DNA from: Cylicocyclus nassatus
Lineage: Eukaryota > Nematoda > Chromadorea > Rhabditida > Strongylidae
Assembly: GCA_958299035.1 (NCBI GenBank)
Contig: CATQJL010000001.1
Coordinates: 54,052,333-54,116,332, forward strand
Reading direction: 5' to 3'
DNA: 64,000 nt
Below are positions 11,501-23,913 of this stretch, one piece after another. Positions within the stretch are counted from its first letter, which is position 1. Every line of letters begins with the position of its first letter. Below the pieces are notes generated by a model. The model saw nothing but the letters and a program-made list of their open reading frames with translations, was not told the origin of the DNA and did not search any database. The position numbers were made by a program, and so were the translations under genes.

Positions 11501-12288
11501 AAAGGGACCTCCTCATAACAATTTGAGAAAACTGAAAACAAGATATAGATGACATGACGTATGTAGAAAGATTCGCCTTGACGAGATGAACACAGTGCTG
11601 CTTTCGAATTTAGAATATATTAATTCCGAAGGAAGTTATGGCGCTGCATAATTTGCGATAATCCGGAATCGCGAAATTTCTGGAATTTCGCGCAATTCCC
11701 GTTCTGTGAGTGGTATTGTACATTGCACAGCACGCGCGGCATTCCGCGATATGTGCTTCTCATGCGATTTCCAACCATTTCCCTTTGTCTTCCTGCATTT
11801 TGGGACCCGTCATACTTCGCCGAGAAAAGCCCACTTTCACACATATCCATGCAGAATGAGCTGCCCAGTTTCACATATATCCATGCAGAATGAGCTCTTA
11901 AACTATACCTGCCCTATTTCTGCTGTGCTGAATAGAATGTGTACGTAGCCTCTGGAATAAGCACACTGAATGGTCCATTTACACTAAAATTCCAGGAAAG
12001 AAACTTATATCCCACAACTATGCACATCCGTATATTGGAAGATGCGCCTCGTCGAGCTGAGTTGAATGGTACTCTTATATATAGAATTCATAAATTTTGG
12101 ATCAAGATAAGGTCTTTTCTATAAAGAAGTTAGGCGTTGCGCGGCGTTGCGCGACAAAGTTAGGTGACTTTTGCCGCTTTTCCGCCGACTTTTGTCGCGC
12201 GACGCGGCAAAAGTCACCTAACTTCGGCGGCGCCGCGTAAGTTAAGTGCCGCCGCCATTTTTTTTCACAAATTACGGGTGGTATTGTA
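8541..12288. mobile_element. 3.7 kb near-perfect palindromic (fold-back) element
   Basis: The left arm 8541-10318 and the right arm 10503-12288 are reverse complements with only scattered mismatches and small indels, around a spacer of about 185 bp (10319-10502). The ends read TACAATACCACCCGTAATTT and its complement, compatible with a TA target duplication. Each arm has a GC-rich subterminal block (8571-8695 and its partner) that is itself hairpin-forming (aagttaggtgacttt / aaagtcacctaactt). Apparent reading frames occur as mirror pairs in the two arms and have no protein family signature. I see no transposase, so it is probably non-autonomous. Confidence 0.9.
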
Positions 12289-12916
12289 ATAAGACACTGT
12301 TAATCAGAAAGTTAAGTGAAGATTCAAGTAAGCTCCTTGGGACAAGATAGAACGCAGTTTAGTGATAAGCAATAGATGATAATATTAAAAACTTCTTACT
12401 CTAGATTATGCAATAAATAGAACCTCACGGGACGGAAAAGGAAAAGAAAACGCATTCTGCTTGGACCATGAGTAATGAAAACCAAATAACGAAAGAAAAA
12501 ATTCCACATTCTCATTTACTATATATCCTCTTGCGAACGAGATTTCTAACGAAAAGTTCTTACAATTCATCAAGCAGTTGATCGCAACTCTGCTAGGAAT
12601 CTCTCTCGGCTTACTAGCAAAATTATTTTTTTATCAAAAGACGTTCTACCGCTTCAACCTAGCGAAAAAACTCGTTCGCTTTCGTGATAGAGCCATACTG
12701 GTTTGACGTGTGTTTATCACGACTCTAATCAGTAATCAAAATGTTTTCGATTTCATCAAGAAGAAATTTTGTCGAGTTTGCAGATTTCGGTTTCAAAACG
12801 CTGTCAATAGTCTTCAAATGTTCTCAGAAAAGATGATTATCAATTTCCCTATGCAATCGGTTTTGCTAAATAATGAGATCTGTGATTATTGGAGAGCAAT
12901 AGAATATTCATAGTAT
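12289..12916. other. Intergenic, no feature seen
   Basis: AT-rich sequence between the palindrome and the 3' end of the next - strand gene. No canonical AATAAA is seen on the - strand just after 12917; AATAAT variants are present. Confidence 0.4.
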
Positions 12917-15900
12917 TCACTTGTAATGGTTCAGCTTCAACATAGCTCTTAATCTTCTTTCAAAGCACTTTCTTATTCGGGTCAAGACGGGATCTAAGGA
13001 AAGCTCTATTGAACTGTGAGGAGTCTGACGAGAAAATAGACGGTCGCCACTTGAACGACTAGTTGTAGAAACGAGAACATCGCATAGGAGACGAGCAGAT
13101 ACTGCAGTAGAAGTAGGAAGTCGGCAGGCAACAAGCTGAGATCCTAAAGAAACTTTTTTTTTGTAAAAAAAGCAGTTTTGCAGAGAAGGCTCAGTTCCAT
13201 TCAACACATAATCCATATATTGGTTTCGGTAATTATGGTAGACAGCCTCGTTTGTCAATGACCGAAATAAGCTTATAAATTTTTTTCCAAGTTGAATCAG
13301 CCGCGGAAAAAGTTTCTACGCCGCTATTTTCCTAAATTTTAGAATTGTAAACTTGCGACGAATCTGAGAAACAAAATGCAAAATTTTCTAAGGTTTCCAA
13401 ATGCCGCCCCTGTGGAAAAGTTTGTATCGCCGTTTTTACCTGAATGCCTAATGGCCATCGGGAGCCCATGGATGAGAGCAGTCGTAACAGCTTGTGATGT
13501 GTTTCCGAACGGATCATACCCATGCTCATGTCAACGGTAACCTAGAAACGATGGTAAGAGTCGATCGGTTGTGGCATATTTGTGGATCAACATAAGCTTC
13601 CGAACAGAAGCTCGTGAGGGCTCCTTCAAATGGTCTCCGAAAATCTGACGTGATTTTAAAGCGCGGAAAAAACTGAAGTAAGAAGGGCAGCTCAAGCATT
13701 GCTTTGAAGGGTAAAGATGAAAAAAAAATACTAGTACAAAATTCAAATCCATAAGAGCTCCTCAAGTGCTCTTAACTGATGCGCAAAAAGCCCTTGCTCT
13801 TGCAGTTTCGCAGAAATTGTATGGTTCCAAAAAAAATCTAATCTTTCAAAAACTTATAAAATCAATGAACAAGACTTTGTACTTGGGAAATCTACTGACG
13901 ACTAATATTTTTTCCAACACTGTATTCGAATCATCATTTCTTTGCGAGCTTTTGTCATTGAATTGTTTACCATGACTGCGATCAAAAAAAAATGAAGAAA
14001 ACGGTGCAATCGTCTCACCTATAAGGACATTGAAAATGAAAGTAGATTACTCACTTGCTTCAGCGAGGTTCGATCGGATGCTCGAGCTACTTCTACTGCA
14101 TCAACTGCTGCTATAAATATGAACTGTTCAGCAATAAAGTTTTCGATAGGCTCTTCTCTCGACTCACAGGTAATAAAAGCTGCTTGTTTGGGAAATACAA
14201 AGTTTGGGATGACCGTGGCTACGAGCAAAATGGCAACAGACTTTGAAAGTACGCTTGATGGTGAAAGAGCAGTTGTTAGAGAAAGAAATCCCAGTATGAG
14301 AGTAAAAAGGGGAAAAGATAGCTGGCAAATCTGAAAGACGAAAAAGGTTATAGAGAAAAGATAGCAATGTTGCGTACCATTTCTATGATGGTCCCTATAG
14401 ACTGCACAAATGTCCACAGCAACACTATTCTCGAGACGTCAGACACAAGCAGCACTCCGGCTATGAAGATCTAAAAACGACAAATCATAAGCGGAACTGA
14501 AGAGCTCCTTCATACCTGTATATATGCCATCACTCGAATGTAGTAAATGGCATTTTGATAGGTTTTCAAACGACGATCATAGTCCCTCGACTGCGTTTTA
14601 TAGTCGCGGTAGTAATCGGAATAGTCATCGTCCAAGTGCCTCCTTGGGATTACATAAGCAGCTCTACAAAGATGGAGATTTCATAATCCGATGATAGTTC
14701 GTGAACAATGAAGTTCGAGCAAAGCACTCGCTTCAAAGTAGTGGATTCAAATCTTGTTTGATGAACACGATGAAATTTTTGATAAAGACGATAAATTATC
14801 ACATGCTTAAAGTAGCTTGTCATGCACAACGCTCTATAGCTACCAAGGGGGTCGCACGATTTCCGTCCGGAGGGGGGGGGGAGGGAAGGGGAAGGCGCGA
14901 CAAAAAAAATTTTCAAATGCGGATGCGTGGCGTTAGCCACGCACTCCGAAAAATTTTTTGGGGTGACTCTCAAAATTTCTGCATATTTTTTAAAATCTAG
15001 AAAAAGAGGGCGTGGCGGCAGTAACGCCCCCGAAAAAATGAGGCTAATTGAATTTTTAAAAATTAAAAATTATTTTAATTGTTTACATGAATAAACAAGT
15101 CACTTGCACATTTTTATAACCCATGTAAGTAAATTTCAAGATCTTGCGACCCATTCTCCCCCCCCCCCCCCCACCTCCCCACCCTCTCCCCTTTCGGTCC
15201 GCCACTGATAGCTACGTATTCACTGAATACACAGATAATCTGATTTCAGATCAGTGCCATATCAACTTCCCAAACACCTTGGAGGCAGGGTCCAGATCTG
15301 CATTTCTTATGTGCATACCGTTTGATAGACCTGAGTCCAGACGTTTGCCCAGCAGCGTACTCGCGCTGATGGGATAGCGAAGAATACGGTACTGGGCAAG
15401 GGTTTGAGGATGAATTTCTCGGCCAGAATAAATCATATGAGCTACCGCTTGAATAATAGCTTAAACGGACTCCAATTAGTTTTCATCTAGGAACCCACTA
15501 CATTGCTTTCGATGCTAACAATAAGATGGAAATAATAATAGTTCCGCTAAATGATCGGTGAAGAGACTCTCAAAACAAAAATGATTAGCAAGGAGGACCT
15601 GAGAGGGTTTTTCCAATTTTTGTGTGGGCTCTTGTGGTAAAGAAAAATAGTGGGAGCTTGTGAAAGCATATTGCACCTCGGCGCTACTTGACGATGACTT
15701 GTAAGACTACAACTTGTTCATTTCGATTTCTCCCGGCTGCCTTTTTCTCTTCTCTTTGACTACATATGTATAATTACGCTAGAAAAGATTTTATAAGGTG
15801 ATCTAGTGAGGAAGTGGTTATTGCAGAGCGCAGTGTACAGACTCACATATTGAGATGCAAATGATTTGAATTTTTGCGGAAATGAGACGATGTACATTGA

Positions 15901-15919
15901 TAGGCTTTTGAGACGGCAT
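12917..15919 (-). CDS. Multi-pass membrane protein, unknown family (nine exons)
   Basis: Exons in order are 15919-15847, 15459-15276, 14663-14516, 14470-14378, 14330-14168, 14095-14055, 13672-13592, 13541-13440 and 13135-12917 (stop TGA 12919-12917). Reading phase is continuous through all eight junctions, giving about 367 aa. The start MPSQKPIN follows a likely trans-splice acceptor (aactttgcag, 15926). Hydrophobic segments are at about 13-34, 128-148, 150-192 and 198-215. A Tyr/Asp-rich loop (DDDYSDYYRDYK) lies at about 97-108, and a Ser/Arg-rich cytosolic-type tail follows. The exon 2 donor is ambiguous (15278, 15276 or the weak site at about 15268). The acceptor of the last exon could differ, and a small extra exon near 13240 is possible. 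The intron 15275-14664 holds a hAT-type MITE. No family recognised. Confidence 0.68.
14844..15207 (+). mobile_element. hAT-like MITE copy 2 (intronic)
   Basis: A 364 bp copy flanked by a perfect 8 bp duplication, ATAGCTAC, at 14836-14843 and 15208-15215. The right terminus CCGCCACTG is intact; the left terminus is degenerate. Internal blocks (gcgtggcgttagccacgcac, acttgcacatttttataaccc) match the other copies. It lies in an intron of the - strand membrane-protein gene. Confidence 0.9.
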
Positions 15920-16233
15920 TTGTTTCCTGCAAAGTTATCCCAGTTTAAGGCTGTTCTCAGGTATCTGCAGTCCAATGGTAGCTAATTCTGATCTACTTGT
16001 TCTTTCACATGATCTTACAATTTACGAGTTATTGTGCCATTAACTCTGATCTTCCATTGAGTTGAGGTGATCTTTGATATTTATGTGTTGTTGTTGTGGT
16101 TTTTTGTTCGTGTTTTATAGTTCGTGCTGTTGAAACATAGGGTTATGCCTATGAATAAATGAAATGAAAATGTACCCCTTGATTCAAAGGGGACTGGCTG
16201 CTGGAAGGCGACCGCCCGCACTCGCGACGCAGT

Positions 16234-16948
16234 CTACGTCTCGCGAGCGTGCTCTCTGATCATTTCCCTAGCCTTGATTAGGTCCCGAAGCCTCGCCTCA
16301 GCCGTCATTCCCGTTGAATCAAAGGATAGTATAAAGCACATGTCACCACATTACCTGTGAGGTGGTACGGTAACATACGGATAGCGTCCGTACTGATGGT
16401 AGTATTGAGCATGAAAATCATCGTCCATCGGCTCATGGAGCTAGAAGCTCCTCGAAGTGAGATCCGTTCTAGGCAGCAATAACGAATTTGGATCTGAAAA
16501 TAAGCAGTTCTTGCAGAGTTCAGCAGCGAAGCGATGCTAACGGAATGACGGCAGACGGATGCATTTAAGCGACTTGAATTGCCCATAGTAAGAGGACCAG
16601 CTCAAGTGGCTGTCCGAAAAGCTCGAAAATAAGAACGAGATTTGCATGTTCAAAGGCTATCTCACGCATAAAAAGGCCATACACTGATGTCTAGAAGCTA
16701 ACACCAAAATGGTTTTTTACATATTAATCATCTTAAGTGACAAGCAAGTTTCGACTAAGCGATTGTGCGTGATTTGCAGACATTCAGAAAAAGTAAGGTA
16801 GCAGCTTATTTTATAAAAGAGAATATATTTTGAAAGAATGAATTGCTGCAGATAATAAGAAAACTGAGTAAAACATAATGCCTAGCGCCTGCGCCCGTAT
16901 CTCAGAAAAGAAAGTAGTAGCCGATATTCTTGAGGTAGCTTCTGACAT
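16234..16948 (-). CDS. Putative small membrane protein (tentative model)
   Basis: Best-supported exons are 16690-16574 (39 aa, hydrophobic, LVLIFELFGQPLELVLLLW), 16440-16355 (Asp/Tyr-rich, DDDFHAQYYHQYGRYPY) and 16291-16234 (LRDLIKAREMIREHARET, stop TAG 16236-16234). A first exon 16948-16865 would add 28 aa in phase, after a possible trans-splice acceptor (tatagtacag) at 16960. It uses a weak donor, however, and competes with another frame. An extra exon around 16536 is possible. The Tyr/Asp-rich loop after a membrane segment resembles in style the next gene downstream. No family recognised. The stop is 315 bp from the ATG of the following gene on the same strand. Confidence 0.42.
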
Positions 16949-17124
16949 CAGCAGTCGTTCTGTACTATACCAACCTTCATACTCTCTCCTTATCTCATAC
17001 TAGCTGGCTATCCCGAGTCAGCTTGGACCGACTCATCCAGCTCCGCATATAACTATATGGACCGAAACGAGTAAAGGCTCACCCTTCCTCTTCTTTCTTC
17101 AATTTCTTCAGCTTTTTACTCCCT

Positions 17125-17670
17125 CTACTTTTTCTTGCCCCTATTGCAAATCCCGACAATAGCGCTTCTGTGATAAACTTGTTTTTCTTGCCACCACTTC
17201 GCTCTGGAAAACCGCATTTTTTTACTCGAAATGCAGATGGAATTTACCGTGCCCTCACATGACTATTCATAATGTTTGATAACTTTCCATTTTCCCTATT
17301 TAAGCTAAGAATTCAATAAGTCCATAGAAGGGTCCAGCGACCCGCCGTAAAAAGTGGGTTTAAAACGTATGTTTGCAAAATTTGGCACTTTTTGGCTCAC
17401 TCACAAAGATTCCTATTCGACACAAACTTCGTAAACATAGTTACTCACAAGCTCGTATGTATATGTGTTTTACTGCAAACCACAGGGATAAATGAGACAA
17501 ATAAGGGGGCCAAGAACAAAGATGTAATTAGTGTGATGGATGTTCCGCATTCGTTTTTAGATATCTCGAATTTACACTCTGAATGCAGACCAATCTGATT
17601 TGTTAAATAAAGATACTTATTCACTCAAGAAGTTCAGCAGAGCTTTGAAGAAATAGATTCGATCTAACAT
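17125..17670 (-). CDS. Putative small membrane protein, first gene of a head-to-tail cluster (tentative)
   Basis: Exons are 17670-17625, 17578-17449, 17304-17248 and 17203-17125 (stop TAG 17127-17125). Donors are gtgaat, gtgagt and gtaaat; acceptors are attcag, tcttag and tccag. Phases match throughout, giving about 103 aa. The start ATG follows an in-frame stop. A strong hydrophobic segment lies at about 30-48 (ITLITSLFLAPLFVSFIPVV), followed by a basic tail ending in RGKKK. The last exon is also open in another frame that runs on to a perfect donor (GAAGG|gtgagc, 17083), so its 3' end could be read differently. No homology recognised. Confidence 0.35.
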
Positions 17671-19473
17671 TATTTATCCATCGGGATCTTTGTACCAGTT
17701 CTAAAATTTTTGAAGAATGGTATGCGAATCTGTGGAAGATAAGAAATAGTAATAAAAAGTTTAGTAGGAATCTGCTGGCTTGATATATAATGAGCAAACA
17801 ACGGTCTTTCCATAGTCTAGTATGGCTTACTTAAACATTTGTTTCAGTCGTGCTAATACTCATCAAATGTGGAAATCCTTAGTCTCACTATGAAAGATTT
17901 TCCGGTACAGAGACAGTCGGAATCTCTTGCGCAAGGTGCGTAGCAAAACTTTAATTGTAGGTGTACCTGTCACGGATGAATACATGGCAGATGTGATCTA
18001 CGGCGGTTTTGAAGGATGTGAAACGCATGAAACTTGTCGTAAAATTTCAAAACTTCAAGAACAATTATAGCCTTTGAGGAGAAGGACCTTGAATGGGTTC
18101 GAGATGGGTAGTAGATAAAAAACGAGGATGTAGGCCATGGTGCGCCTTACACACCGACGCAGGTTTGGGTGTTGCTTCGAGGAGATCAAAGATACTCAAA
18201 AAGTTGAATTAGACCTAGAAAATTAAGAGGCTGTACGCTGTACCTAATACAACCACAATTTCACGTGAAAGGCGAAAATTTCGGGTGGTACATTTTGTTG
18301 CCTGAAAAAGAACAAAATAGAGGATCAAGTTCAGATTCAGTGTTTTGCTAGTCTTACATCACAGAATAATTGGAGCTAAAAATGCATTTTCGAGCCTATT
18401 AGAATTATAGACGACCAAAGTTCAAAAAAGTAAAACTTGGGTGCAGCTTGTCAACAAGCCAAGGATAATTCAGGCATTAGTAAAATGCATTAACTTCTTT
18501 TTTAGCTATTTTGAATCAAACGAATGCGTAGACACAGCGATACTGTTTAATCAAAAAAAATTTTTTTTGGTGCAGTATCAATGCAGCAACTCAATACGAA
18601 TACCATATGTTGGACTTAGAACAACAGAACTAAATCAAACATAGGAGAAACAGTATGTAAAAACTTGCCAAATTATGTAACTGTTGACACACCTGTTTAG
18701 TTTGGGTCCAAGAAATGTTTTCTCGAATTAGCAAAATGATAAAAAATGTCATTATCATTGTCAGTAACCTACGGCGAATGCACTTAGTACAAATGTAAAT
18801 TTTTGCAAAAATCCAGACCGGCGCCAAGACAGCCGGTTGGTAATATCATTCGTGGCTAAAGAATTTTCTTCAAAAAGCCCAGTCCGATCTGGCTTAGACT
18901 AATCTAATCGTTTTATGAGTGCAAGCTAATTTTTAATTGAAAGACATTACGGATTTCAACAATGAAATGTGAAGTGTGGCTTTAGTTAGATGCTTGTGGC
19001 GAGTGTGGCGTTCAGCTGTAGCCGTTTACCGACTGAAAACAACTCCAACACGACAAGGCAGATTTTTCGATGACTGCCATTTCGGACCAGAGCATATTTT
19101 GCAATATTGAGTATCCGAAGTGGTAAACAAAAGTTTATTCAGTTTGCCCGAATGTTTTATCGAAAACTGCCAAAACAAAGAACTACAGGAAGAATACGAC
19201 CCTTCGGTGGGTCGTATCTTTCGAAATGGCAAGAGACGTAGGACCCACCGGTGGGTCGTATTGTTGTGAATGTGTTAAGATTTTTTGGTAATGTTTGATT
19301 TAGAATGATTAGCACTTGCGCACATTTTCTTACAGAATGTTATTTGGGAAAAGACATTCAGTTCGTGGATTCCCGAATTTGTCTTCAGTTATTATATTTT
19401 GGTCAACCAGTTCTGGTCAATTTTGAACATGATATGAATGCATGAAGATACGTTGCCTCTCCAAAGACTATAA
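17671..19473. other. Intergenic, no feature seen
   Basis: AT-rich sequence with only short open frames on both strands, no convincing exon chain and no recognisable repeat. Confidence 0.4.
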
Positions 19474-19481
19474 GTGGGGGA

Positions 19482-19795
19482 CAGTGGCGTACCCAGGATT
19501 TCCGCTCGGGGTCAGCCACGCACTTCGAAAAAATTTTAAGGGTGCTTCCAAAAATTTTTGCGGGTTCCCAACCCCTGAAATCTGGAAAAAGGGGGCGTGG
19601 CGTCAGCCGCGCCCCCGAAAAAATTTTTTTTACAAAACTTAATTGAATTTTTAAAAATTTTTAAAAATTATTTTAATCATTTACAATCAAAAACAAGTTA
19701 CTTGCACATTTTTATAACCCATATAAGTAACTTTCAAAAATTTCGCGACCCATTCTCGGGGGTGGGGGGCGCCCCCCTAACTCGGTACGCCACTG
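19482..19795 (+). mobile_element. hAT-like MITE copy 3
   Basis: 314 bp, starting CAGTGGCGTACCCAGGATTT and ending GGTACGCCACTG, with a perfect 8 bp target duplication GTGGGGGA (19474-19481 and 19796-19803). It lacks the first poly-G/ACAAAAAAAATTTTC segment of the longest copy (49506). Confidence 0.93.
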
Positions 19796-19803
19796 GTGGG
19801 GGA

Positions 19804-22800
19804 GAGTATGAGATGTATTTCTGTTTGTGTTAATTTCTTGACAAGGACGGTTAAGTAATTCAGGTGGATTTTTCGAGAAATCTTTGGAGTGATGATTTCC
19901 AAATTTAAATTTTTGAAGTTTTTTCAGACTTCGGTTTTCAGAATGAAGATAATCTACACGTAAAAGGAAAAACTACTAATTCTACATGAGAACTGTATTT
20001 CCACCCAACTGTGGTGCCTCATATAGACAAATTCAAGCTTTAAAGGCCTCGAAAATTTGCTTTTGCACAGAAATGACAACGTTTCCGGTTCACACTCACA
20101 TGTTCGCTGAGGTTACCGCTAGGCAAAGTTCCATGTATAAATGACTTACAATGAAGTGAGAAAACTTGAGAAATAGTAGAAATGTAGTTCCTTATATGAT
20201 TCAAGCTTGTTGCTGATTCCTGTAAGAGGTGATACTATTTGGTGAGATCCTTTTTACGCATCATTCTACTATCATAATGACATTGAATAAATTTGCCATG
20301 AGGGATATTAGGTTGTAACATAAATCTTGAACTCTCTCCATCTTCCTCTAGAAACCTTTGAAAACTTACATAAGGCTTCGTAATTAGCAAACATGAAGAA
20401 GAATTAACATGAGCTTTGTACTGAAATGAGGGCTAGGTCTTTCGATGAAGCAAGCTGAAAATTTGTCAGAAATCATTGGAAAAAATTTTGACATTTGACA
20501 AATGTTATCATAAAGTTACAATCTGCACGTAATTCATAAATGAGGACAGAATTCGGAAAAGTTGCGGTGATATTTTCTTAACTGCTTCGAAACTTATGTT
20601 CCAACCAATATGATTTTCTCAAAGAAATCGTCAACGACCTGTTGAGAGAAAACGCTTCATGCATGAAAAAAAATAAAATGAAATATGAGAGTAGAAAAAG
20701 TTGTGTAAAACATGATGTAAGTTGTCACGGGAAGTGAATTGTGAGAGGGGACTGTGAGTGAATAGGAAGTGGCGGAAGAAAAACCTAATACGACCGCGAG
20801 AACTTCTCTTTTTTGCTCTTAAACCTCTTCGCACCGAATCATGAAGAAAAAGTGAAGCAGAATCGCAGCGCAGTGCTCTCTCATTGTTCGACTCCAAGGC
20901 GATTGCTGCAAGAACGCAAACGGTGACGATTAGCTCCCATCAGCAAAGGTTTTGCTCTGGGAAAGGGGAAGGAGGGGGGAGGAAACTGGGAGAAAGCGCA
21001 ATGGGCGAACAATCCCGAGCTTGCTCGGACACTCGAGTGTGTGTTTATCCGCAAGTGACTAGCAAGTATCGGTGAATTCGCCCTAATAAGGAAGAAAGTG
21101 CGCGCCGTCCCAAATCGACTGACCCAGCCCCTTCGAAGGAGAAAAAAGCGTGAAACATTGTAGTACTTCCGCGATTTTAGTGTCAAAGCTATTTCACTTG
21201 GGCAAAATTCTGGCTTTCAATGCCTTCGCTTGCACTTACACCTCCACATAGAGCGCTTTTTTCGGTCGTAACTCACTTTCGGAAGTGTGAGTGGACAAAA
21301 TGAGGCTAGTTTGGGTCATAATATCCCCGAAGTAAAGTGCAAGAAAGAATTGAAAGTGTATGCAGCGCATTAAGGTGCCCCTGCAACAATTAATAACAAC
21401 AGAACTGTCCCTACTGAAGAAAAGACTCTATATGCGGTTTCCCAAAAAACCACGAAAAACTGCTCTATAGACAAGCTTAGCAAATTTTCTACATTGCAAA
21501 TTTATTTCTTAAAAAATGCTAACAATGAAAGCAGCTTTGTGGCAATTCATATGGAAAAAGTAAATTAGTAAATGAATCTTTGCCTGCTAATTTTAGATCG
21601 TTCTCTAACAGCGATGTTCGGATACTTTATCAAAGGTAAATTTGCACTGCTGCTGAGAGTCAGATTTAATTACGTATTTTTTCTTTCGTCTAGTAAAACT
21701 GGATAAAACAGTTGAAGGGTATAATATCCTTTCCCTTCAGCATGGTTACAAACTGCCAACTCAATCCAGAATAAAAACATTGTTCCACTTCAGAAATTAG
21801 AACGTTGTTTTGTTCTACCATGAGACGTCATTTGATTTTAGATACTCTTAACTAAGTGCAGAACTCTTAAGAAATTCTCAGAGCCATAGTTCATACGATA
21901 AGTTTGCTTATAGAGGCATACACAACACTTACGACCTTCATCACACATTTTGCAAATCTTCCAAGATTTCGTGACTCTCCAGTTTCAACGAGGTTATTTT
22001 ATAAAATTTGTAGCAGAAGAATTGCTCTCCCGAGCTGTCTTTTGTAGCGAAAACAAATCTTGACGTATACATGCTGATGAGGTTTTAACCCAAACTTTGC
22101 CTATTTTGAAGTGATTTGTAAAAAAGTTGAGAGATAGCGAAGATTTTGGGTCAGTAGCATGAGTTCCGTGATTTGTTCTTTTTAGGTCAATTTGGTAGAC
22201 GATGGTTTCTAAAAGGGTTTGTGAATAAGAGTGAAAGGACAGAGAGCTCAGTGGAGAAAACATCTCGTTGTACTTTCGATCATCCTATCAGAGTTGATAA
22301 ATCAGCACAGGTATACCTTAGTCAGAAATATCCCATTATTAGCAATACCGAAGTTTATAACCTACTTTTTTCTTCAAAAATCAACTCAGCTATCAGTCTA
22401 TTAAAATTCCGCACTGCTGTTTCAAACGCGCTGCTACTTATGCTTAGAAACACAAAACTCGCTCGTCGATATGATTCAAACAATCTTTGGAGAAGAACTG
22501 ATCTGCGGAATTTTTCTGGAAAATTTTTGTGAGGCAATTTAATGCTACATCATAGGATTGTGTCCAATTTCTTGCTCTACCAATTCATGCAAAATTCGTT
22601 TATCAAACTACGCAATCAAATTTCCAAGTGTTCCTCCGATTTATGGATAACGCAAATTGCACATATGAAATTTTTGCGCTCCATGGATAACAGATCACAA
22701 GAACCACAGGAACCACATGGAGCATAAAAAATAAAAATAAAAGGATGACAGAATAGTATGACCAGGCCTGCATTTTCTTTCATAAGAAGTGATGACGAGA

Positions 22801-23318
22801 TGGCATGGTAGAGGTCCGTGATGCGGAAACTGTCAAATTTAACGTGCTGTTAGATGCTTATAACATCAAGGTGAAACCAGCTTAGTGGCCATTCAAATCT
22901 GATGAGAAAAAGCAGGAAAAGCGCTGCTCGCTGAAGCAAAGGCTTTGACTGTGTAATTCGAATTAGAAATGAAACTTGAATCAGCACATTAACACCCTGA
23001 AACTGCCACTGTAAAGACGGGTTTGTAACGACTAGCTATGGGCCTAGCAATTCGCTTTTCAACAGCTTGGCCTCGTATGGAACAAGTATTGGAAGTAGTA
23101 ATATTCGGCAAAGAAGCTGGAAACTGGACAGGTAGTTCCTGGACAAAAGGTATGAATCGAAACAATTTGGTAGAAAACCGGTTTGAAAAGCTGTTTCCGC
23201 GGCTTAGATTGCTTTTGCTTTGCTCTTCTATTGGATATACATGTATTACGTGAATAGATTTTCAATGACGATAGAAGTATCACAATTTGTTTACGTAAGT
23301 CAGTGGCGGTAGCAGATA
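19804..23318. other. Intergenic, no feature seen
   Basis: AT-rich, with short frames on both strands (the longest is 22173-22532, +). No splice-consistent gene model and no repeat I can delimit. Confidence 0.35.
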
Positions 23319-23913
23319 TACAGTACCGCTCGCATTTTTTGAAAATAAACGACGCACAGTCGCCTGATTCATGTGACATCACCGTAGCGTAGCCATACCT
23401 CGCTTCAAAGTGGACGAATTCTCAATCAAGGGCACCATTCGACTCAGCTCGGTGCGGGGCATCTTCTGATATATGGAAGGCCCGTTTGGACACAGTAGGC
23501 GTTCCAGGTTTTTGCTTACGGTAGGTTGCCCACTGAGCGCAATGAATAAGCACACTGAACATTCTACCGTAAGCAGAAATCTAAAATGATTCGTGGATCT
23601 AGAAGTGCTTCTTCAAACACAGTAGAAGATCAGATCCACGGATCATTATAGATTTCTGGTTACAGTAGGTTATTCAGTGGACTTACTCATCGCGCTCGGT
23701 GGGCATCCCGTAAGCAAAAACCTGGAACGATTTGTGGAAGATAGCCTCCTACTAGATAAACGGGCACTTCTTTAGACCGAAAGATGCGTCCCGCCAAGCT
23801 GGGTCGAATGGTCCCCTTGGACGGATCCAAGCGAGGTATGGCCACGCAAAGTATGTCACTTGAATCGGACGACTTTGCGTCGTTTGTTTCCAGAAAATAC
23901 GAGCGGTATTGTA
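23319..23913. mobile_element. 595 bp palindromic element related to the large palindrome
   Basis: The termini TACAGTACCGCTCG and CGAGCGGTATTGTA are inverted and match the TACAATACC.C start of the 8541-12288 element. The arms are diverged inverted repeats (compare accattcgactcagctcggt near 23441 with the complement of gctgggtcgaatggt near 23799). An inner hairpin is centred near 23600. The terminal TA may be the target duplication. The phrase ccattcaactcagctcgg also occurs inside the large palindrome near 8753. Confidence 0.7.

Noticed and set aside
19442..19833. Short frames reading GVSHALRKNF or similar in several places
   Set aside because: They are translations of the hAT-like MITE body repeated at 14.9, 19.5 and 49.6 kb.
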